In this document: piece by piece, positions 22,680 through 29,550 of the stretch
Numbering within the stretch: position 1 is the stretch's first letter
How the letters are laid out: every line of letters begins with the position of its first letter
Source of the DNA: Mucilaginibacter sp. UBA4741
GTDB lineage: Bacteria; Bacteroidota; Bacteroidia; Sphingobacteriales; Sphingobacteriaceae
DNA: 29,550 nt
Direction: 5' to 3'
NCBI GenBank assembly: GCA_002403905.1
Contig: DHIR01000011.1
Location: 5,244 to 34,793, forward strand
Translations under genes and position numbers: made by a program
The notes under the pieces: generated by a model
Database searches by the model: none
What the model was told of the DNA's origin: nothing
The model's input: the letters and a program-made list of their open reading frames with translations, nothing else

Positions 22680-24317
22680 ATGGAAAGAAGAACTGTAATA
22701 AAAGGAATGGCCGCTGGGCTATCGTCCCTTTACCTTTCAAAAAGTTATGCGGGCAGGTTATTAAAAGCGCCTTATGCCGCAGGGCCGTTTCAACCCAGCT
22801 GGGATTCGTTAACGCAATACCAGGTGCCGGAGTGGTTCCGCGATGCCAAGTTTGGCATGTGGGCGCATTGGGGGCCACAATGCCAGCCTGAGTATGGCGA
22901 CTGGTACGCGCGCGGCATGTACCAGGAGGGCAGCTCGCAATACAAATACCATGTTCAAAAATATGGGCATCCGTCAAAATTTGGCTTTAAAGATGTCATC
23001 CACGAGTGGAAGGCAGAGAACTGGGACCCCGAAGAACTGATTGGCCTTTATAAAAAAGCCGGTGCCAAATATTTTATGGCGCTGGCTAATCACCACGATA
23101 ATTTTGACTTGTATAACAGCAAATACCAACAATGGAACTCGACACGTATGGGTCCCAAAAAGGACCTGGTTGGTGGTTGGGCCAAAGCGGCCAAACACCA
23201 CGACTTGCGTTTTGGGGTAAGCGTACATGCCGCCCATGCCTGGAGTTGGCTGGAAACCGCCCAGCGTGCCGATAAGAATGGCCCTTTAGTAGGCATACCC
23301 TACGATGGAAAAGTTACCAAAGCCGATGGCGCTGGTAAATGGTGGGATGGCGAAGATCCGCAGGAATTGTATGTGCAAAATCACCCGATGAGCGAAGGTA
23401 GTCTGAACGATGGTATGATCCATCGCCAATGGAACTGGGGTAACGGTGTAACGCCGCCATCAAAAGCCTATTGCAAAAAGTTTTATAACCGGACTATTGA
23501 TCTGATTGATAAATATGGACCGGATGTAGTGTACTTTGACGATACCGCCCTGCCGTTATGGCCCGCAAGTGATGTCGGGCTACGCATTGCCGCCCACCTG
23601 TACAATGCCAGTATAAAAAAACACGGCAAGTTGGATGCTGTTATCTTTGGTAAAATACTGGACGAGCAGCAACGAAAATGCATGGTATGGGATATTGAGC
23701 GTGGCCAAAGCAATCAGATAGAACCCCTACCATGGCAAACCGATACCTGCATAGGTGGCTGGCATTACGACCGCCGCATTTATGACCGCAATCAATATAA
23801 AAGCGCCAAAACGGTAATACATACGCTAATTGACGTAGTAAGCAAAAACGGCAATCTAATGCTGAATATCCCCGTACGTGGTGATGGCACCATAGATGAT
23901 AAAGAACGCTCCGTAGTTGAAGAGATAGCCGCCTGGATGCAAATTAACAGCGAAGGCATTTATGGCACACGCCCCTGGAAAGTTTACGGAGAAGGTCCGG
24001 CTATGGAATCAACCGCGCCGTTAAGCGCGCAGGGTTTTAACGAGGGCAAAGGCAAACCTTTCGGAGCAGAAGACATGCGCTTTGTTACCAAAGGAAAAAC
24101 GCTTTATGCAACATTACTGGGCTGGCCTACCGACAAAATCGCGATTATAAAAACACTTAAAGCCGATACCATAGGTAAGGTAGAGAAGGTTAGTTTATTG
24201 GGCGGTGCCCAAACCTTAAATTTTGAGCAAACATCTGCCGGATTAAAAGTAAATTTACCCGACCAGGCACCCGGCAAAAACGCTTTTGTGTTAAAGATAG
24301 AAGGGTCAATTATATAA
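22680..24317 (+). CDS. GH29-family alpha-L-fucosidase-like protein, divergent branch
   Basis: The 545-residue protein starts MERRTVIKGMAAGLSSLYLS with a twin-arginine-like or weak Sec signal cut near SYA. The GH29 barrel follows: WFRDAKFGMWAHWGPQ (52-67), FMALANHHDNFDLY (132-145), LRFGVSVHAAHAW (176-188) and nucleophile candidate D287 in VVYFDDTA. GNLMLNIPVRGDG is the family's last barrel motif, and a beta-sandwich follows from about residue 430. It differs clearly from the GH29 protein at 9528-10910 (HHDN in place of HHDG, and a longer barrel), so the two probably act on different linkages. It lies just after the second 19-bp repeat and 5 bp before the aldo/keto reductase, so it is cotranscribed with the sugar dehydrogenases. 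A non-fucose substrate is possible. Confidence 0.85.
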   Translation: MERRTVIKGMAAGLSSLYLSKSYAGRLLKAPYAAGPFQPSWDSLTQYQVPEWFRDAKFGMWAHWGPQCQPEYGDWYARGMYQEGSSQYKYHVQKYGHPSKFGFKDVIHEWKAENWDPEELIGLYKKAGAKYFMALANHHDNFDLYNSKYQQWNSTRMGPKKDLVGGWAKAAKHHDLRFGVSVHAAHAWSWLETAQRADKNGPLVGIPYDGKVTKADGAGKWWDGEDPQELYVQNHPMSEGSLNDGMIHRQWNWGNGVTPPSKAYCKKFYNRTIDLIDKYGPDVVYFDDTALPLWPASDVGLRIAAHLYNASIKKHGKLDAVIFGKILDEQQRKCMVWDIERGQSNQIEPLPWQTDTCIGGWHYDRRIYDRNQYKSAKTVIHTLIDVVSKNGNLMLNIPVRGDGTIDDKERSVVEEIAAWMQINSEGIYGTRPWKVYGEGPAMESTAPLSAQGFNEGKGKPFGAEDMRFVTKGKTLYATLLGWPTDKIAIIKTLKADTIGKVEKVSLLGGAQTLNFEQTSAGLKVNLPDQAPGKNAFVLKIEGSII

Positions 24318-24322
24318 CCAAT

Positions 24323-25372
24323 ATGCTAAATGTTAACCTGCCCAAAGTGATTTTTGGCACAAGTGGATTAGGGAATTTGTACGTTGCGCAACCTGACGAG
24401 GTTAAATTAAGCATCGTTAGCGCGTGCATAAAGCATTCGGGTAAGCCGGCTGTTTTTGACTCGGCGGGTAAATATGGTGCGGGACTGGCATTGGAAACAT
24501 TAGGTAGCTGTTTGGGCCAACTGAATGTTAACCCTGCCGATGTGCTGATCAGCAATAAACTGGGCTGGCTACGTACCGAGCTAAAAACCGTCGAACCAAC
24601 ATTTGAGCCCGGCGTTTGGAAGGACCTAAAATTTGATGCCGTACAAAAAATAAGTTACAATGGCATATTAGAATGTTACGCGCAAGGCAACGAGTTATTA
24701 AATGGTTACGATGCGCAATTGGTATCGGTACATGACCCGGACGAATACCTGGCCGCTGCTGCAACTAATGCCGAAAAAGAACAACGTTATTTAGATATTC
24801 TTGACGCTTATCGCGCTTTGGCCGAATTAAAGAAAGACTGCAAAGTAAAATCCATAGGCGTGGGCGCTAAAGACTGGCGTATAATTGAACGAATAACCCG
24901 CGATGTAAAACTAGACTGGGTAATGATAGCTAATAGCATGACCGTACATAGTCATCCGCGCGAGCTAGTAGCTTTTATGCAGAAACTAGAGAAAGAAGGT
25001 GTGCCCATAATTAATTCGGCAGTGTTTAATGCAGGCTTTTTAACCGGGTCTGATTATTATAATTATCAATTGGTGAGCCGCAAAACTCATCCCGATCTTT
25101 ATAAATGGCGGGATAGTTTTTATGCTATCTGCTCAAAACATAATTTAAAACCTGCCGAAGTTTGTACCAGCTTTGGGCTTAGCGCGCCGGGCGTTAAAAG
25201 TATTGCTTTAAATACTACTAACCCATTGCGGGTAGTGGATAATATCGCGTTAGCAAATATTAAAATACCTACTGGTTTTTGGGAAGATATGAAGGCCCAA
25301 AACCTAATTGACAACCAATACCATTTTTTAAAAAATCACATTCGAAATGAAAAGATACTATTTGGCGCTTGA
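24323..25372 (+). CDS. Aldo/keto reductase, candidate L-fucose (aldose) dehydrogenase
   Basis: The 349-residue cytoplasmic protein is an aldo/keto reductase with the tetrad D46, Y51 (FDSAGKYG), K79 (ISNKLGW) and H137 (SVHDPDE). The Tyr lies in KYG, and the wider pattern (FGTSGLGN at the start, long insert after the Lys) is that of the D-threo-aldose 1-dehydrogenase/L-fucose dehydrogenase branch. Such enzymes oxidise L-fucose, L-galactose or D-arabinose at C1 to the lactone with NAD(P). It directly follows the GH29 gene (5 bp) and precedes a zinc dehydrogenase (27 bp), so free fucose from the fucosidases is a sensible substrate. No lactonase or fuconate dehydratase gene is visible in the window. 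Confidence 0.83.
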   Translation: MLNVNLPKVIFGTSGLGNLYVAQPDEVKLSIVSACIKHSGKPAVFDSAGKYGAGLALETLGSCLGQLNVNPADVLISNKLGWLRTELKTVEPTFEPGVWKDLKFDAVQKISYNGILECYAQGNELLNGYDAQLVSVHDPDEYLAAAATNAEKEQRYLDILDAYRALAELKKDCKVKSIGVGAKDWRIIERITRDVKLDWVMIANSMTVHSHPRELVAFMQKLEKEGVPIINSAVFNAGFLTGSDYYNYQLVSRKTHPDLYKWRDSFYAICSKHNLKPAEVCTSFGLSAPGVKSIALNTTNPLRVVDNIALANIKIPTGFWEDMKAQNLIDNQYHFLKNHIRNEKILFGA

Positions 25373-25399
25373 TCATGGATTATATATTTCAGCTTTAAA

Positions 25400-26425
25400 A
25401 TGGATACGATGAAGGTGTTAGTTTGCAATAAACCGGGCGAACTGGCGTACACAACTAAGCCGATCCCACAAACTGAAAAGGACCATACCCTCCTTAAAGT
25501 AAAACGCATCGGCATTTGTGGTACTGATCTGCATGCTTTTGACGGTTCGCAGCCTTTCTTTAGTTACCCCCGCGTATTAGGTCATGAACTTGCTGCCGAG
25601 GTTGTAAGCAGTGACGGGGTGGGCGATTTTAAACCGGGAGATATAGTAACCCTTATCCCATACATTAATTGCGGTAGCTGTTTAGCCTGCCGTTCGGGTA
25701 AAACAAACTGTTGCACCAGTATACAGGTACTAGGCGTGCATACAGATGGCGGCATGGCCGAATATATACAAGTACCCACCCGCCTGCTCCTGCATGCCCA
25801 AGGTTTAAGTTTAGAAGAGCTGGCATTGGTTGAGCCATTGGCCATAGGTGCGCATGGCGTGCGCCGTGCCGCAGTAGACAAAGATGAATTTGTATTAGTG
25901 ATAGGTGCCGGGCCCATTGGACTAGGCACTATGGAGTTTGCCCGCATTGCCGGTGGCAAAGTAATTGCTTTGGATATTAACCCCCAACGTTTGGCTTTTT
26001 GCAAAGAAAAACTAAAGGTAGCGCATACCATCAACGCCATTACAGATGACGTTATAGCGCGTTTGCAGGAAATTACCGGCGGAGATATGCCCACCGTTGT
26101 CATAGACGCTACAGGCAGCCAAAAGGCTATTAACAACGCGTTTCAATACATGGCGCATGGGGCAAGGTTTGTTTTGATCGGCCTGCAGAAAGGTGATATC
26201 AGCTTTAGTCATCCAGAATTTCATAAAAGAGAAGCTACATTAATGAGCAGCCGCAACGCTACCCGGGCCGATTTCGACCACGTAATATCAGCTATGAAAA
26301 ACAAAATGGTTGATCCGGCAAATTATATTACACATCGCGTAAAATTTGACCGGGTAGCAACAGAATTTGAAAGCTGGTTAGATCCCGCTAACGGGGTTAT
26401 CAAAGCAATTGTAGAAATGAATTGA
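25400..26425 (+). CDS. Zinc-dependent medium-chain sugar (acid) dehydrogenase
   Basis: The 341-residue protein is a zinc-containing medium-chain dehydrogenase. Catalytic zinc ligands are C40 (GICGTD), H62-E63 (LGHE) and E145 (LVEPLAIG). The structural zinc site is C91, C94, C97 and C105 with canonical spacing. The NAD-binding motif GAGPIG covers 169-174, and D193 or so follows (VIALDIN), favouring NAD. The closest known group by pattern is the sorbitol/L-galactonate-type polyol and sugar-acid dehydrogenases. It is the last gene of the plus-strand series, directly after the aldo/keto reductase, so oxidation of a sugar or aldonate from the same pathway is likely. A start at 25409 (MKVLVC) is the alternative. 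Substrate is inference. Confidence 0.86.
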   Translation: MDTMKVLVCNKPGELAYTTKPIPQTEKDHTLLKVKRIGICGTDLHAFDGSQPFFSYPRVLGHELAAEVVSSDGVGDFKPGDIVTLIPYINCGSCLACRSGKTNCCTSIQVLGVHTDGGMAEYIQVPTRLLLHAQGLSLEELALVEPLAIGAHGVRRAAVDKDEFVLVIGAGPIGLGTMEFARIAGGKVIALDINPQRLAFCKEKLKVAHTINAITDDVIARLQEITGGDMPTVVIDATGSQKAINNAFQYMAHGARFVLIGLQKGDISFSHPEFHKREATLMSSRNATRADFDHVISAMKNKMVDPANYITHRVKFDRVATEFESWLDPANGVIKAIVEMN

Positions 26426-26597
26426 AGCTAATTCAATTACTCTTTAGAATACTAGTGTCTGATATTTGCCCGAATTAAAACAAAACACCCTGTAAATTTC
26501 TCACTTACAGGGTATCTATTTGTTAAATGTAGCCCAAAGGCCGCTATTATCGAACATTTTTATGGAAGATGTCCTTAAAATTAGTGCCCTTATAAAC
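26426..26597. terminator. Hairpin 26487-26513 between convergent dehydrogenase genes
   Basis: A perfect 9-bp stem, ACCCTGTAA at 26487-26495 and TTACAGGGT at 26505-26513, has a 9-nt loop. Read on the minus strand it is followed by GTTTTGTTTT, a good intrinsic-terminator tail for the minus-strand transcript. Read on the plus strand the tail is weak (ATCTATTTGTT). It most likely ends both the plus-strand operon and the minus-strand dehydrogenase transcript. Confidence 0.65.
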
Positions 26598-26678
26598 TTA
26601 TTGTGCATATAATGCATTGGTAAACCCCATGAGACAGATCGCTATCACCAGGGCTCTTTGCCTAATGGTATTTTTCAT
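26598..26678 (-). pseudogene. Orphan signal-peptide ORF, probably a truncated secreted gene
   Basis: On the minus strand, 20 bp after the zinc alcohol dehydrogenase stop, a 26-codon frame reads MKNTIRQRALVIAICLMGFT and ends NALYAQ followed directly by a stop. This is a textbook Bacteroidota signal peptide with nothing behind it. The same frame continues for 16 codons after the stop (VYKGTNFKDIFHKNVR) before another stop. It is best read as a decayed small secreted protein gene, or else as an unusual leader peptide. I cannot name the parent. Confidence 0.4.
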
Positions 26679-26698
26679 TTTAGTAGTGTTTTAAGCGA

Positions 26699-27736
26699 TT
26701 AATTTTCAATAAGTACTTTCAATGCTTTTTCTTTGGCCGCATTGCCAAATGTGTCATAGGCTTCCAGCATTTGGTCAAGCTTAAAACGATGGGTTATTAG
26801 TTTTTTAGGCTCTATTTTTTTAGACTGAACTGTCTTTAATAGCATTGGAGTAGTAACGGTATCAACCAGGCGGGTGGTTATAGTAATGTTTCTATCCCAT
26901 AAAGCTTCCAGGTGAAGGGTAACACTTTTGCCATGCACGCCTATGTTGGCTATATGGCCACCTGCCGATATAATTTCTTCGCATAATTCAAATGTGGCGG
27001 GTACGCCTACTGCTTCAATAGCGGTGTCAACTCCTTTGCCTTCGGTCAGTTCCATTACCTTTATCAGTGCGTTTTCGGTAGCGCTGTTAATGGTATGTGT
27101 GGCCCCAAAAGTTTTGGCAACTGCAAGGCGGTTATCATCCTGGTCTATCACAATAATTTCGGCAGGGGTATAAAACTGGGCGGTTAATAAAGCCGCCATA
27201 CCAACCGGGCCGGCTCCTACAATAGCAATAGTGTCGCCAGGTTTAACCTGTCCGTTCAAGACACCACATTCAAAACCTGTTGGTAAAATGTCACTCAGCA
27301 TTACCAGCGCTTCTTCATCAGAACCTGCCGGGATAGGATAAAGGCTGTTATCAGCATAAGGTACCCTTACGTATTCGGCTTGTGTACCGTCAATCATATA
27401 ACCCAGTATCCAGCCACCTTTTTCGCAATGCGAATACATGCCTTTTTTGCAATAATCGCATTTGCCGCAAGATGTAACGCAGGATATGATAACATGGTCG
27501 CCTTTTTTAAAGTTGGTTACCGAGCTGCCTACCTCTTCAATTATGCCCACACCTTCGTGGCCCAATATCCTGCCGGATGCAACCTCGGGCATATCACCTT
27601 TCATAATGTGCAGATCGGTGCCGCAGATAGTTGTTTTTAATATTTTAACAACAGCATCTGTTGTTTCCTTAATAACTGGTTTTGCGTGTTTTTCCCATGA
27701 TTTCTTGCCGGGGCCGTAGTACACTAGCGCTTTCAT
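26699..27736 (-). CDS. Zinc-dependent alcohol dehydrogenase (secondary-alcohol type)
   Basis: The 345-residue protein is a complete zinc alcohol dehydrogenase. Catalytic zinc ligands are C38 (TICGTD), H60-E61 (LGHE) and D149 (MLSDILPTG); the structural cysteines are C90, C93, C96 and C104. The NAD(P) motif is GAGPVG (174-179), followed by IVIDQDDNR. The SDILPTGFE motif is typical of the Thermoanaerobacter-type secondary alcohol dehydrogenases, which reduce aldehydes and ketones during fermentation or stress. It is read alone on the minus strand, towards a shared terminator. A perfect palindrome lies 31-53 bp upstream of its start, and a decayed stress-protein gene and an oxygen-sensor-like kinase are its neighbours. 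This context suggests induction at low oxygen rather than a role in the glycan operon. Confidence 0.9.
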   Translation of the reverse strand: MKALVYYGPGKKSWEKHAKPVIKETTDAVVKILKTTICGTDLHIMKGDMPEVASGRILGHEGVGIIEEVGSSVTNFKKGDHVIISCVTSCGKCDYCKKGMYSHCEKGGWILGYMIDGTQAEYVRVPYADNSLYPIPAGSDEEALVMLSDILPTGFECGVLNGQVKPGDTIAIVGAGPVGMAALLTAQFYTPAEIIVIDQDDNRLAVAKTFGATHTINSATENALIKVMELTEGKGVDTAIEAVGVPATFELCEEIISAGGHIANIGVHGKSVTLHLEALWDRNITITTRLVDTVTTPMLLKTVQSKKIEPKKLITHRFKLDQMLEAYDTFGNAAKEKALKVLIEN

Positions 27737-27766
27737 ATTTTTTAATTTAAGTAGAAGTAAAAAGTA

Positions 27767-27789
27767 TAGGTCAAAAGTAGCATGACCTA
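27767..27789. promoter_or_regulatory. Palindrome TAGGTCA-N9-TGACCTA, candidate operator of the alcohol dehydrogenase
   Basis: A perfect 7-bp inverted repeat, TAGGTCA at 27767-27773 and TGACCTA at 27783-27789, lies 31-53 bp before the dehydrogenase start on the minus strand. Half-site centres are 16 bp apart, about one and a half helical turns. A second symmetry, ATGGGT at 27798-27803 and ACCCAT at 27829-27834, follows further upstream. No match to a named regulator consensus is claimed. Confidence 0.45.
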
Positions 27790-27866
27790 CAGGTGATATG
27801 GGTGATAAACATCATAACGATAAATGATACCCATCATATAAAACTTTAATTTAAAGCGTATTATTC

Positions 27867-28018
27867 TTAAAACAGGCTTGCCGTTTCTTTGATATAAGAG
27901 CCGGGGAAAACAAGCAGCGGTTTAGTTGAGTGTGCTGCTAATTTCCGGGTCATGCTTCCATTAAATAGTTTTTTAAAAATTTTCGTTTGTGGTGGACGAT
28001 CACTAACAGATCAATATT
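27867..28018 (-). pseudogene. C-terminal remnant of a universal stress protein (UspA) gene
   Basis: On the minus strand, the 366-bp gap between the alcohol dehydrogenase and the kinase spells the end of a UspA-like protein in two frames. The first reads NIDLLVIVHHKRKFL; the second continues KKLFNGSMTRKLAAHSTKPL and LLVFPGSY, ending KETASLF-stop at 27867. The pattern (DLLVIV, K-LF--S-T-KLA-H---PLLVF) is the usual UspA C-terminus. The frame changes at the T-run 27969-27974 (one base short). Upstream of 28018 no further UspA similarity is seen, so most of the gene is gone. Both the deletion and the frameshift make it a pseudogene. The rest of the gap shows nothing else coding. Confidence 0.6.
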
Positions 28019-28102
28019 TATAATGACAACCATCAACCAATTTGGTAAAAAAGTGACGACCAGCATTTTTCAATTGAAACCAATTGCTTATTACCGCTTT
28101 AA

Positions 28103-29308
28103 ATGGTTGATATTTGCCCCATGGAAAATGCGGCCCTGCTAATTGCTATTATTCAGAATGCTATTGATGGTATCATTACTATTGACGAGCGCGGTAAAAT
28201 AGAATCCATTAATCCATCGGCCTGTAAGCTTTTTGATTATACCCCCGAAGAGGTCATCGGCAAAAATGTTTCTATGCTGATGCCACCACCGGACAAGGCA
28301 CAACATGATGAATATTTAAATCGTTACCAGCATACCGGGCATGCGCATATTATAGGTGTAGGCCGCGAGGTAGTTGGCCTTAAAAAAGATGGGGCTATAT
28401 TTCCGTTCAGACTTGGCATTAGCGAAGTGCAATATTCGGGGCGGAAAATATACACCGGCTTTATCCATGACTTGAGCCGCGAAAAAGAAGCAGAGAACCA
28501 ATTGAAGGAATATGCTGCACATCTGGAAGAACTGGTGGAAGAAAGAACCCAATCATTAAAAGCTACGGTAGGGGCTTTGCAAACGGCTAAAGAAGAAGTA
28601 AGTTTATCGCTTGAAAAAGAAAAAGAATTAGGCTTATTAAAAAGTCGTTTTGTATCTATAGCTTCGCATGAATTTCGTACACCATTGACGTCCGTACAAT
28701 TATCCGTATCCTTAATTGAAAAATATGCCGAGCCATTTAACAGCCCCAACATTGTTAAGCATGTGGATAAGATAAAAAGCGCGGTAGGAAATTTAACCTC
28801 AATACTGAATGATTTCCTTTCTTTAGAAAAACTGGAATCAGGTATGCAGCAACCAACTTATAATGATTTTGACCTAGTGCAGTTTGCAGAAGTTATTACC
28901 GAAGAAATGCAGGTGTTAGCCAAGCAAAACCAAAATATCATTTATCAGCATACCGGAACCAAAAGCACTGTATGGCTGGATCAAAACCTGCTAAAAAATT
29001 GCATTGTTAACCTAGTTAATAACGCGATCAAATATTCGGGCGAGAATACATTTATCGGTTTCACTACCGAGATCAATAAAAGGGAATGTATCATTACCGT
29101 TAGTGATAATGGCATTGGCATTCCTGAGGCTGATCAAAAACATTTGTTTGAAGCATTTTTCAGGGCGCATAATACGGGTACTATACCCGGTACGGGCCTT
29201 GGGCTAAACATTGTTGCCCGTTATACCAACCTTATGAACGGCAAAATTGATTTTAAGAGCGATGTAAACCAGGGCACACTATTTACTATAACCTTCCCCA
29301 TATCATGA
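28103..29308 (+). CDS. Soluble PAS-domain histidine kinase with FixL-like haem-pocket residues
   Basis: The 401-residue protein has one PAS domain (about 12-125), a coiled linker, a HisKA domain with phospho-acceptor H189 (ASHEFRTPL) and an HATPase domain (N-box LVNNAIKYS, G1 VSDNGIGI, G2 GTGLGLNIV). There is no signal peptide or TM, so it is cytoplasmic. The PAS sequence follows FixL closely: H68 in AQHDEYLNRY aligns with the proximal haem His (H200 of Bradyrhizobium FixL), R74 with R206, H82 with H214 and R88 (IIGVGREV) with the oxygen-contacting R220. It is therefore a candidate haem-based gas sensor. Its stop overlaps the response regulator start (ATGA), so the two form a two-component pair. 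The alternative start at 28121 removes six residues. Confidence 0.88.
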   Translation: MVDICPMENAALLIAIIQNAIDGIITIDERGKIESINPSACKLFDYTPEEVIGKNVSMLMPPPDKAQHDEYLNRYQHTGHAHIIGVGREVVGLKKDGAIFPFRLGISEVQYSGRKIYTGFIHDLSREKEAENQLKEYAAHLEELVEERTQSLKATVGALQTAKEEVSLSLEKEKELGLLKSRFVSIASHEFRTPLTSVQLSVSLIEKYAEPFNSPNIVKHVDKIKSAVGNLTSILNDFLSLEKLESGMQQPTYNDFDLVQFAEVITEEMQVLAKQNQNIIYQHTGTKSTVWLDQNLLKNCIVNLVNNAIKYSGENTFIGFTTEINKRECIITVSDNGIGIPEADQKHLFEAFFRAHNTGTIPGTGLGLNIVARYTNLMNGKIDFKSDVNQGTLFTITFPIS

Positions 29309-29550
29309 ATAAGAAAGTACTGATCATTGAAGACAATAACGATATACGCGAAAATGTAATTGAGATATTAGAGCTTGCGGGCTATTCCGTTTCTTCGGCC
29401 AGCAATGGCAAGGAAGGCGTAGAGCAAGCTTTTAAAGACACTCCGGATATCATCCTATGCGATATCATGATGCCCGAATTGGATGGCCATGGTGTACTCT
29501 ACCTGCTATCTAAGCGCCCGGAAACTATTTGTAGACGGAAAGAAGGAATA
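29305..29550 (+). CDS. Response regulator receiver domain, 3' end outside the window
   Basis: The gene starts at an ATG overlapping the kinase stop by 4 bp and runs off the window after 82 codons. The receiver fold is clear: VLIIEDNNDIREN with acidic residues E9 and D10, phospho-acceptor D53 in ILCDIMMPELDG, and the GYSVSSASNGKEG turn. The partner is the FixL-like kinase upstream. The output domain is not visible. After KRPET the last eight residues do not resemble the usual PFIFLTAK strand, which may be real divergence or a sequence-end artefact. Confidence 0.85.
   Translation, partial: MNKKVLIIEDNNDIRENVIEILELAGYSVSSASNGKEGVEQAFKDTPDIILCDIMMPELDGHGVLYLLSKRPETICRRKEGI

Noticed and set aside
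24323..26425. Complete oxidative L-fucose pathway
   Set aside because: Only the dehydrogenase-type steps are visible; no lactonase, fuconate dehydratase or aldolase gene is in the window.

Overview
The window looks like a chromosomal segment of a Bacteroidota bacterium, most likely a Sphingobacteriaceae member of the Mucilaginibacter/Pedobacter type. This rests on the BatD/BatE pair, many lipid-free signal peptides ending in A-Q, a dense set of secreted glycosidases, an AraC regulator with a cupin sensor, and the near absence of Shine-Dalgarno sequences. The genus is an inference. No tRNA, rRNA, CRISPR array, transposase, integrase or SusC/SusD pair was found.

Layout. (1) 1-2126: the end of batD (its start lies outside the window) and batE. 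(2) 2127-2522: a non-coding block between convergent genes, built of two nested imperfect inverted repeats. (3) 2523-5623: divergent secreted glycosidases, GH20 beta-hexosaminidase and a GH43-type propeller enzyme. (4) about 5700-7850: an AT-rich island with a tightly overlapping cassette, DUF5343 protein, Swt1-like HEPN protein (apparently frameshifted) and FRG-domain protein. It interrupts the glycosidase locus and looks like an undescribed defence or toxin-antitoxin module. (5) 7918-10910: a minus-strand pair, GH29 alpha-L-fucosidase then GH27 alpha-galactosidase. (6) 11211-12535: a membrane histidine kinase gene broken by two frameshifts. (7) 12551-14627: an unknown secreted protein and an AraC regulator, both minus strand. 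(8) 14775-26425: a long plus-strand series with a ThuA/PVC-type dehydrogenase/blue-copper fusion, an MFS transporter, a TIM-barrel sugar isomerase-like enzyme, a Gfo/Idh/MocA protein, an alginate-lyase-family protein, a second GH29 enzyme, an aldo/keto reductase and a zinc dehydrogenase. (9) 26598-29550: a second zinc alcohol dehydrogenase, a decayed universal-stress-protein tail, a soluble PAS histidine kinase with FixL-like haem residues, and the start of its response regulator.

How it fits together. The extracytoplasmic enzymes (GH20, GH43, GH29 twice, GH27, alginate-lyase-like) suggest stepwise trimming of a fucose-, galactose- and hexosamine-bearing glycan, possibly with uronate or furanose branches. 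The plus-strand series then suggests oxidative handling of the released sugars: oxidation outside the cytoplasm with electrons leaving through copper, MFS uptake, and cytoplasmic isomerase and dehydrogenase steps. The AraC protein, divergent from this series, is its likely regulator. Region 9 has an oxygen or redox-stress flavour.

Several loci are damaged. The HEPN gene, the kinase and the stress-protein remnant each need a one-base change at or next to an A/T run, so sequencing error must be excluded before calling them pseudogenes. Two orphan signal-peptide fragments and a 19-bp direct repeat around the alginate-lyase gene point to recent rearrangement. All family names come from reading motifs by eye, without database searches.
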